Positions 5,944-11,717 of a stretch of DNA of 14,076 nt are shown one piece after another. The notes under the pieces were generated by a model. The model did not search any database. It saw only the letters and a program-made list of their open reading frames with translations, and had not been told where the DNA came from. A program made the position numbers and the translations under genes. The DNA is taken from the NCBI GenBank assembly GCA_031296355.1, contig JARLFX010000242.1, positions 1 to 14,076 on the forward strand, given 5' to 3'. Every line of letters begins with the position of its first letter. The first letter of the stretch is position 1. The stretch is from Acidobacteriaceae bacterium. Lineage in GTDB: Bacteria > Acidobacteriota > Terriglobia > Terriglobales > Acidobacteriaceae.

Positions 5944-7844
5944 GCTGGATTCAGAAGCTTGTGGAGACCTACGATGCCTGCTTTGGGCAGCCGCAGTTTG
6001 CGGACCGGTCTCTGACTCCCATTGACCATGTTGAGCAGAACGCACATATCGAGATCGCAATCGATGAAAATGGAAACTTTCTGCGAGCGGCCGTTGTGCA
6101 GAAGGAACCTACGCTGATTCCGGTAACAGAGAAGTCCGCAGGAAGAACATCGGGCGCGTGCGCGCATCCTTTGTCGGACAAGATTCGTTATGTCGCCAAG
6201 GACTTCAGTTCTGACGATCATCAGCTTTATCTCAAGCAGATTGGAGACTGGTCGGAGAGTTCGAACAATGCAACGCTGCGAGCGATCGAGAGATATGTCA
6301 AGCGTGGATCGGTCGCAAACGATCTGGTCAATGCCGGTGTCATGACGAAGGTCGATGACGGCTCATGGAAGAAGTCATGGAGTAAAGAAGAAATCAAGGA
6401 TGCGCCACTCGCAAAGCTGCTCGTATCGGATGCAAAGACAAAAGAGCGCGATCAGGGCGATGCTTTCGTGCGCTGGCGCGTGGAGATTCCAGGAAAGCTT
6501 GAAAGCGCAGTCTGGAAAGACCTCGAGTTGCAGAGGGATTGGGCTGACTTCAACGCGAAGAGTCAGACCGAGCTAGGCCTTTGTTTGAGTTCAGGCTGCC
6601 CGGCACCGCTTGCGGAGAACCATCCAAGGCGCCTGCGCCACGGCGGCGACGGCGCGAAGCTGATTTCCTCGAACGACACCAAAGGTTTCACGTTTCGCGG
6701 CAGATTCAAAGCGGCGTCAGAAGCCTACGGGTTGAGTTCAGCGGCCACACAGAAGGCTCATAACGCTTTGCGCTGGCTCATCGCCCGCCAGGGTGCAAAG
6801 AACGGCGATCAGGTTGTCGTCGCCTGGTCCGTAAAGTCCGCGGACGCCCCTCCTGTACTGGTTGATAGCTGGCAGTTCTTCCGCGATGCAGAAGATAATC
6901 CCGAAGAAGCGCAGGAGGGCAGCTATGAAGGCGATGCCGGACAGCACTTTGCTCTGCGGTTGAAGAAAGCCATCGGCGGCTACAAGCAGAAGCTCGATGA
7001 CTCAGCCGACATCGTCGTCATGGGGCTTGATTCCGCCACGCCGGGCCGCATGGCGATTCTTTTTTACCGCGAACTCAAAGAAGCGGAGTTTCTTATACGC
7101 CTCGAGCGCTGGCATACATCGCTGGCCTGGCAGCAGAACATTGGTAAAGACCGGCGATTCATTGGCGCTCCCGCACCGCGCGACATTGAGGAGGTCTGCT
7201 ACGGGCAGCGTGTGGATGAGAAGCTCCGCAAAGCGACACAGGAGCGATTGTTGCCCTGCATCGTCGATGGACGCCCGCTTCCGCGCGACCTGGTACTGTC
7301 GGCGGTTAGGCGTGCGGCGAATCGCGCGGCTGTCGAACATTGGGAATTCGAACGCAATCTCGGCGTGGCCTGCTCGCTCTATCGAGGCGCACACCCAAAG
7401 GAGAACTATTCCATGAGCCTCGACGAATCGCGCACCTCGCGCGATTATCTCTATGGCCGCCTGCTGGCGCTTGCCGACAGCATTGAAGGTCTGGCCTTGC
7501 ATGTTGCGAAAGTGCAGCGCGACACCACTGCCGCGCGCCTGATGCAGCGCTTTGCCGACCACCCCTACAGTACATGGCGCACGATCGAACTCCAGTTGAC
7601 GCCGTACATCGCGCAACTGCGTTCGAGCCGGGCTGCTGCCCTGCAGCGCCGGCAGAGCCTCATCGACGGTGTTTACAGCCTGTTTGAAGCCAGCGGCGAC
7701 GAGAGCACTTTTCTGGACAATCGCCCGCTCTCAGGTGAGTTTTTGCTCGGCTTTCATAGCCAGCGCGAAGCCCTGAGGCTGCGCAAGGACAACTCTAGCG
7801 ATGCGGAACCGGAAGCTACTCCGGAAGAAGGAGACAAACAGTGA
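5940..7844 (+). CDS. cas8c: Cas8c (Csd1) Cascade large subunit
   Basis: Cas8c is the large subunit of type I-C Cascade; it recognises the PAM and helps recruit Cas3. The 634-residue length is usual for Csd1. Recognisable family stretches are the N-terminus SWIQKLVETYDACFG, LISSNDTKGFTFRGRF at 241-256, and VVMGLDSATPGRMAILFYR starting near 359. The GTG start at 5940 is supported by AGGAGG at 5927-5932, 7 nt upstream, and overlaps the cas5c stop (GTGA). The end overlaps the cas7c start in the same 4-bp way. From residue 492 the C-terminal part is also an independent small-subunit frame with its own ribosome binding site (see cas11c). The last residues are an acidic tail (SSDAEPEATPEEGDK). Confidence 0.95.
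   Translation: MSWIQKLVETYDACFGQPQFADRSLTPIDHVEQNAHIEIAIDENGNFLRAAVVQKEPTLIPVTEKSAGRTSGACAHPLSDKIRYVAKDFSSDDHQLYLKQIGDWSESSNNATLRAIERYVKRGSVANDLVNAGVMTKVDDGSWKKSWSKEEIKDAPLAKLLVSDAKTKERDQGDAFVRWRVEIPGKLESAVWKDLELQRDWADFNAKSQTELGLCLSSGCPAPLAENHPRRLRHGGDGAKLISSNDTKGFTFRGRFKAASEAYGLSSAATQKAHNALRWLIARQGAKNGDQVVVAWSVKSADAPPVLVDSWQFFRDAEDNPEEAQEGSYEGDAGQHFALRLKKAIGGYKQKLDDSADIVVMGLDSATPGRMAILFYRELKEAEFLIRLERWHTSLAWQQNIGKDRRFIGAPAPRDIEEVCYGQRVDEKLRKATQERLLPCIVDGRPLPRDLVLSAVRRAANRAAVEHWEFERNLGVACSLYRGAHPKENYSMSLDESRTSRDYLYGRLLALADSIEGLALHVAKVQRDTTAARLMQRFADHPYSTWRTIELQLTPYIAQLRSSRAAALQRRQSLIDGVYSLFEASGDESTFLDNRPLSGEFLLGFHSQREALRLRKDNSSDAEPEATPEEGDKQ
7398..7403 (+). promoter_or_regulatory. Internal ribosome binding site for Cas11c within cas8c
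   Basis: AAGGAG, part of AAAGGAG, lies 9 nt before ATG 7413, which is in frame with cas8c. A match this strong inside a coding sequence, at the place where type I-C small subunits are known to start, supports internal initiation. Confidence 0.75.
7413..7844 (+). CDS. cas11c: Cas11c small subunit translated from inside cas8c
   Basis: Type I-C Cascade contains a small subunit, Cas11c, made by internal initiation near the 3' end of cas8c; this is published for the subtype. Here ATG 7413 is in the cas8c frame and follows AAGGAG by 9 nt. It gives a 143-residue protein beginning MSLDESRTSRDYLYGRLLAL, largely helical by appearance (LADSIEGLALHVAK, ALQRRQSLIDGVYSLFEA), which fits the helical-bundle fold of Cas11. 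It would line the Cascade belly with Cas7c and stabilise the target strand. It shares its stop with cas8c. The initiation is predicted from sequence, not shown. The fact that no separate cas11 gene exists in the operon supports it. Confidence 0.78.
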   Translation: MSLDESRTSRDYLYGRLLALADSIEGLALHVAKVQRDTTAARLMQRFADHPYSTWRTIELQLTPYIAQLRSSRAAALQRRQSLIDGVYSLFEASGDESTFLDNRPLSGEFLLGFHSQREALRLRKDNSSDAEPEATPEEGDKQ

Positions 7845-8704
7845 GCAGCCTGTCCCAGAAGATTGATTTTGCAGTCATCCTCCGGGTGAACCACGCCAAC
7901 CCGAATGGCGATCCGCTCAACGGCAATCGTCCTCGCACCGACTACAACGGCCTCGGCGAGATTTCGGACGTCTGCCTCAAGCGCAAGCTACGCGACCGCC
8001 TGCAGGAAAGCGGCGCAGCGATCTTCGTCCAGTCCGATGATCGCAAGAACGACGAATATACCAGTCTGAAGGACCGTGCCCAGAAAGTACTTGGTAAAGC
8101 ATTTGGTGGTTCAGAGATGGCGGCAAAGGCTTGCGAAATCTGGTTCGACGTTCGTGCATTCGGTCAGTTATTTCCATACAAGAACGAATCAAAGGGAAAA
8201 GGTAAGAAGCAGGACGGCGACGAGGAATCCGAGGGGCAGGGTGGATCCGTATCCATCCCCGTACGCGGCCCCGTCACGGTGCAGTCTGCCTTCAGCGTTG
8301 CTCCGGTCGATGTCACGAGCACGCAGATCACGAAGAGTGTTTCGGGCGAGGGCGACGGCACAAAACGTGGTTCGGACACCATGGGTATGAAGCACCGCGT
8401 GGACAACGCCGTCTACGTCTTCTTCGGCAGCATGAACCCGCAACTGGCCGAGCGTACGGGCTTCAGCGATGCCGATGCCGAGGCGATCAAGGCCCAACTT
8501 CCGAGACTCTTTGAAAACGACGCATCCTCTGCGCGCCCCGAGGGTACCATGCGCGTGCTCAAGGTTTTCTGGTGGAAGCACTCGAGCAAGCCCGGCCAAT
8601 ACTCTTCAGCACGGGTTCACGGAACGCTCAAAGTGAGCCCGGACGGAACCTATGTCATCGAGAATCTCCATGGACTCACTCCAGAAGAAATCGACGGCTT
8701 CTGA
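7841..8704 (+). CDS. cas7c: Cas7c (Csd2) Cascade backbone subunit
   Basis: Cas7c polymerises along the crRNA spacer to form the Cascade backbone. The 287-residue protein has the family N-terminus: KIDFAVILRVNHANPNGDP followed by GNRPRTDYNGLGEISDVCLKRKLRD (residues 7-52). It also has WFDVRAFGQLF near 101-111 and VRGPVTVQSAFSVAPVDVTS near 141-160. The start GTG 7841 overlaps the cas8c stop (GTGA) and has AGGAG just upstream. Residues about 115-135 form a charged, low-complexity segment (KGKGKKQDGDEESEGQGG) before VSIPVRGP, probably a surface loop. The 3' end overlaps cas4 by 53 bp, or 35 bp with the later cas4 start. Confidence 0.95.
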   Translation: MSSLSQKIDFAVILRVNHANPNGDPLNGNRPRTDYNGLGEISDVCLKRKLRDRLQESGAAIFVQSDDRKNDEYTSLKDRAQKVLGKAFGGSEMAAKACEIWFDVRAFGQLFPYKNESKGKGKKQDGDEESEGQGGSVSIPVRGPVTVQSAFSVAPVDVTSTQITKSVSGEGDGTKRGSDTMGMKHRVDNAVYVFFGSMNPQLAERTGFSDADAEAIKAQLPRLFENDASSARPEGTMRVLKVFWWKHSSKPGQYSSARVHGTLKVSPDGTYVIENLHGLTPEEIDGF

Positions 8705-9341
8705 TCTCTCAACTGAGCAGGAGTCCGAGAAGGCTCTGCCGCTGAGCGGATTGCAGCATCTTGCCTTCTGCCCGCGTCAGTGGGCGCTGATCCACCTTGA
8801 GCAGGCATGGACGGAGAATCGCCTCACAGCGGAAGGCCGGCTTCTCCATGAAAAGGCCGACCTTCCGGGGCAGTCACGGCGGCACGATCTCCACACTGTC
8901 CGTGGTCTGTCGCTTGGCAGCCGTCGTCTCGGTCTCAGCGGCCGCGCGGATGTCGTCGAGTTTCGCCCTGAGCCCTTTCCTGTCGAATACAAACGGGGCC
9001 GGCGTAAACCGGATGATTGCGACCTGGTCCAGCTTTGCGCGCAGGCGCTGTGTCTTGAAGAAATGCTCGGCCAACCTGTACCACGAGGGGCCATGTTTTA
9101 TGGCGATCCGCGCCGTCGACTCGAAGTAGAATTTTCGGCCCAACTCCGTGCGAGGACTGAAACACTTGCGGCCGAAATGCACCGTCTCTACCAGACCCGT
9201 GAAACTCCGCCTGCCAGGCCAGGCAAGCACTGCCAAAACTGTTCGCTCCTCGACATCTGCCTCCCCAATGCCACTGCCGAACCCACCATTCAAGCATGGT
9301 GGAATGGACTCCAGCGCAAGGCACTTCAACTTCCCGAGTGA
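8652..9341 (+). CDS. cas4: Cas4 RecB-like nuclease for spacer acquisition
   Basis: Cas4 trims prespacers and helps choose the PAM-proximal end for integration by Cas1-Cas2. Numbered from ATG 8652 (229 residues), the iron-sulfur cysteines are Cys40 in FCPRQW and Cys194, Cys197 and Cys203 in CQNCSLLDIC. RecB nuclease residues are His66 (LLHEKAD), Asp100 (GRADVVEF) and Glu112-x-Lys114 (VEYKRG), with a downstream QLCAQA motif. All key positions are intact. The start is uncertain: ATG 8652 and in-frame ATG 8670 both have weak ribosome binding sites, and either overlaps cas7c, which suggests coupled translation. The stop is 6 nt before the cas1 ATG. Confidence 0.93.
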   Translation: MSSRISMDSLQKKSTASDLSTEQESEKALPLSGLQHLAFCPRQWALIHLEQAWTENRLTAEGRLLHEKADLPGQSRRHDLHTVRGLSLGSRRLGLSGRADVVEFRPEPFPVEYKRGRRKPDDCDLVQLCAQALCLEEMLGQPVPRGAMFYGDPRRRLEVEFSAQLRARTETLAAEMHRLYQTRETPPARPGKHCQNCSLLDICLPNATAEPTIQAWWNGLQRKALQLPE

Positions 9342-9347
9342 AAGACC

Positions 9348-10379
9348 ATGCGAAAACTCCTCAACACGTTGCACATCACCACTCAGGGAGCGTATCTCCA
9401 CCGTGATGGAGAAACGATTGCGATCAAAATTGAAGACGAAACCCGCCTGCGTCTCCCCGTCCACACCATCGAGGGCCTGGTCTGCTGGGGGCGTGTCTCC
9501 TGCTCGCCGCCTGTGCTTGCTCTCTGCTGCGAACATGGCGTCGGCATCTCCTACCTAACCGAGCAGGGCCGATTTCTGGCGCGCGTCCAGGGGCCGGTCT
9601 CCGGCAATGTTCTTCTTCGCCGACAACAGTACCGCGCAGCCGATAGAGAGGAGATCGCGCTCTCAATCGTTCGGTCCATCGTCACGGCCAAGATTGCCAA
9701 CAGCCGCATGGTGCTGTTACGCGCCGCACGCGAATCCTCTATTCCCGACGATCAGGAGGCACTTAGAAGCGTGGCGGGCAGGTTGACCTGGGAAGGAACA
9801 GAATCCATGAGGGCCCCTTCCATCGACGAAGCTCGCGGGCACGAAGGCATGGCCGGGCAACTCTACTTCTCCGTCTTCGATCGTATGGTCGTCAGTGACA
9901 AGGAAGCCTTCAGCTTCTCAGGCCGCACCAGACGCCCACCTAGAGACCGCGTGAACGCTCTTCTGTCATTTATCTATGCGCTGCTGCGCCACGATGTAGA
10001 GTCTGCGCTTGAGAGCGTTGGCCTCGATCCCGCGGTTGGGTTCCTCCATACCGACCGGCCTGGCCGTCCCAGTCTCGCGCTTGACCTGATGGAAGAGTTG
10101 CGCGCGCCGATTGCCGACCGTCTCGCTCTCACGCTTATCAACCGACGCCAGTTGCAGTACGAGGATTTTGTCGAGCAGGAAGGCGGTGGAATCCTCCTTG
10201 AAGAAAAGGCCCGCAAAGCGATCATCGCGGCTTGGCAGGCGCGGAAGCAGGAAGAGATCGAACATCCATTCATTGAGGAGCGAATCCCACTTGGCCTCAT
10301 CCCATACGTGCAATCACTGATCCTCGCGCGCCATCTGCGCGGAGGGCTCGATGCTTACCCTGCCTTTCTCTGGAAATGA
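9348..10379 (+). CDS. cas1: Cas1 integrase, type I-C
   Basis: Cas1 is the metal-dependent integrase that, with Cas2, inserts new spacers at the leader end of the array. The 343-residue protein has an N-terminal beta domain and a helical catalytic domain. Active-site candidates are Glu166 (RGHEGMAGQLYF), His234 (GFLHTDRPGRPSLALDL) and the acidic cluster Asp246, Glu249 and Glu250 (DLMEELR). These match the conserved Glu-His-Asp set, so it should be active. It begins 6 nt after the cas4 stop with only a weak ribosome binding site, so it probably depends on coupling to cas4. It is followed by cas2 after 20 nt. Confidence 0.97.
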   Translation: MRKLLNTLHITTQGAYLHRDGETIAIKIEDETRLRLPVHTIEGLVCWGRVSCSPPVLALCCEHGVGISYLTEQGRFLARVQGPVSGNVLLRRQQYRAADREEIALSIVRSIVTAKIANSRMVLLRAARESSIPDDQEALRSVAGRLTWEGTESMRAPSIDEARGHEGMAGQLYFSVFDRMVVSDKEAFSFSGRTRRPPRDRVNALLSFIYALLRHDVESALESVGLDPAVGFLHTDRPGRPSLALDLMEELRAPIADRLALTLINRRQLQYEDFVEQEGGGILLEEKARKAIIAAWQARKQEEIEHPFIEERIPLGLIPYVQSLILARHLRGGLDAYPAFLWK

Positions 10380-10399
10380 ACGATCAGGAGCGATAGAAA

Positions 10400-10690
10400 A
10401 TGCTTGTCCTGGTTAGTTACGATGTGAGTACGCGAACAGAGGCAGGAAAGCGCCGTCTGCGCCGCGTTGCACGGCTCTGCCAGGACCGCGGACAACGCGT
10501 GCAGAACTCGGTCTTCGAGTGTCTGGTCGATGCCGCCCAGTGGGTGACATTCCGCGCAGCGCTCGTTGCCGTGGCGGATGCGGAGGAAGACAGCCTGCGC
10601 TTTTATTTCCTCGGCAACAATTGGAAAGGCCGCGTTGAACACGTAGGCGCCAAACCGGCCTACGATCCCGAGAGTCCGCTGATCCTCTGA
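10400..10690 (+). CDS. cas2: Cas2 adaptation protein
   Basis: Cas2 is the small ferredoxin-fold dimer that bridges two Cas1 dimers in the integration complex. The 96-residue protein begins MLVLVSYDVST, with the conserved first strand and Asp8, followed by GKRRLRRVARLCQDRGQRVQNSVFEC, the usual Cas2 helix and second strand. FYFLGNNW is the third core strand. ATG 10400 has AGGAG 9 nt upstream. It is the last gene of the operon; its stop is 223 bp before the first repeat, which leaves room for the leader. Confidence 0.96.
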   Translation: MLVLVSYDVSTRTEAGKRRLRRVARLCQDRGQRVQNSVFECLVDAAQWVTFRAALVAVADAEEDSLRFYFLGNNWKGRVEHVGAKPAYDPESPLIL

Positions 10691-10913
10691 CGATCCTCCA
10701 AGATAGAATTCCTCCCAAACAGCGCCAGCTCTTCACGCGGATCTGAAGCGATCGCGCAATCCCCGGCAGGTTCGCGCGGAAGCTAAGCCTATTTTTTAGA
10801 AGCATTTCGCATCGGTCCTGGTCTTTTATGTCTCGCCGTGCCCTCTTTCTTGCCTAGGGTTCGCGCATCTGCGACATTAACTGCCAGAGCCACAGAGGTT
10901 TAGACTGTCTGCA
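10691..10913 (+). promoter_or_regulatory. CRISPR leader with possible array promoter
   Basis: This 223-bp non-coding stretch lies between cas2 and the first repeat. Its position next to the adaptation genes, and the orientation of the repeats (ATTGAAAC at the distal end), make it the leader, where new spacers enter and array transcription starts. A weak promoter candidate is TTGCCT (10850-10855) with GACATT (10873-10878) 17 nt later, which would start RNA shortly before the first repeat. An A/T-rich patch with TATTTTTTAG lies near 10790-10800. No clear integration host factor site was identified. Confidence 0.7.
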
Positions 10914-11080
10914 GTCGCGCCCCACACGGGGCGCGTGGATTGAAACCGCCGGAGTCGGAGGATTCGACACGGACCAGAAAGTCGCGCCCCACACGGGGCG
11001 CGTGGATTGAAACACGGATAACCAGGTTGTGCAGTTCTTCCCCTCTGGTCGCGCCCCACACGGGGCGCGTGGATTGAAAC

Positions 11081-11113
11081 ACTGAGGGCGCCAGTGACGA
11101 TCACGTCGTAGCC
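11081..11113 (+). repeat. Spacer 3, identical to spacer 12
   Basis: This 33-nt spacer starts ACTGAGGGCG and ends CGTCGTAGCC, and is the same base for base as the spacer at 11685-11717. The flanking spacers (2 and 4 against 11 and 13) differ. Confidence 0.97.
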
Positions 11114-11381
11114 GTCGCGCCCCACACGGGGCGCGTGGATTGAAACCCTTGAGGTCGGTGGCGAGGCCGTGTACCCAGCCGTCGCGCCCCACACGGGGCG
11201 CGTGGATTGAAACATCGCGCGCACCGCTTGACGAGGTACTCCGCGTGTCGCGCCCCACACGGGGCGCGTGGATTGAAACATTGAAAAAAACCCGGTTGTT
11301 AGCACTCCCCCCAGTCGCGCCCCACACGGGGCGCGTGGATTGAAACGTTCTGACCGCCCGCCGTGGTGTACTGCTGCACCC

Positions 11382-11414
11382 GTCGCGCTCCACACGGGGC
11401 GCGTGGATTGAAAC
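11382..11414 (+). repeat. Variant CRISPR repeat 8 (C to T at base 8)
   Basis: This repeat reads GTCGCGCTCC where all others read GTCGCGCCCC. Base 8 pairs with G17 in the hairpin, so the RNA would keep a U-G wobble pair and processing should survive. Confidence 0.95.
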
Positions 11415-11447
11415 GCACGGCCTCGCACGCATCCCATGCTCTGTGCG

Positions 11448-11480
11448 GTCGCGCCCCACACGCGGCGCGTGGATTGAAAC
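11448..11480 (+). repeat. Variant CRISPR repeat 9 (G to C at base 16)
   Basis: This repeat reads ACACGCGGCG where the others read ACACGGGGCG. Base 16 faces C9, so the change makes a C-C mismatch one pair below the loop and weakens the upper stem. The 11-nt handle is unchanged. Confidence 0.95.
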
Positions 11481-11684
11481 TGTTGAAGTTGGTGATGGTG
11501 GCGGTCTGCGCGGGTGTCGCGCCCCACACGGGGCGCGTGGATTGAAACCGTCTCGATGATGAGCGTTGCCCCGCCTGTCTCCGTCGCGCCCCACACGGGG
11601 CGCGTGGATTGAAACGTTGATGCCGTGCGTGCGTCCGGCGGCGAAGGCGACGTCGCGCCCCACACGGGGCGCGTGGATTGAAAC

Positions 11685-11717
11685 ACTGAGGGCGCCAGTG
11701 ACGATCACGTCGTAGCC
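11685..11717 (+). repeat. Spacer 12, identical to spacer 3
   Basis: This is the second copy of the 33-nt spacer also found at 11081-11113. Eight other spacers lie between the two copies. Confidence 0.97.

Noticed and set aside
5299..6060. A 253-residue minus-strand open frame opposite cas5c
   Set aside because: It is antisense to the well-supported cas5c gene and runs into cas8c; its composition is that of a shadow frame.
2616..10690. The possibility that this is a new CRISPR-Cas type
   Set aside because: Gene content, order and motifs (cas3-cas5c-cas8c-cas7c-cas4-cas1-cas2) and the repeat are those of ordinary subtype I-C.
10740..10805. Possible terminator after cas2 (A/T-rich patch with TATTTTTTAG and nearby CGCG segments)
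   Set aside because: No stable stem immediately precedes the T run, so I could not support a terminator.
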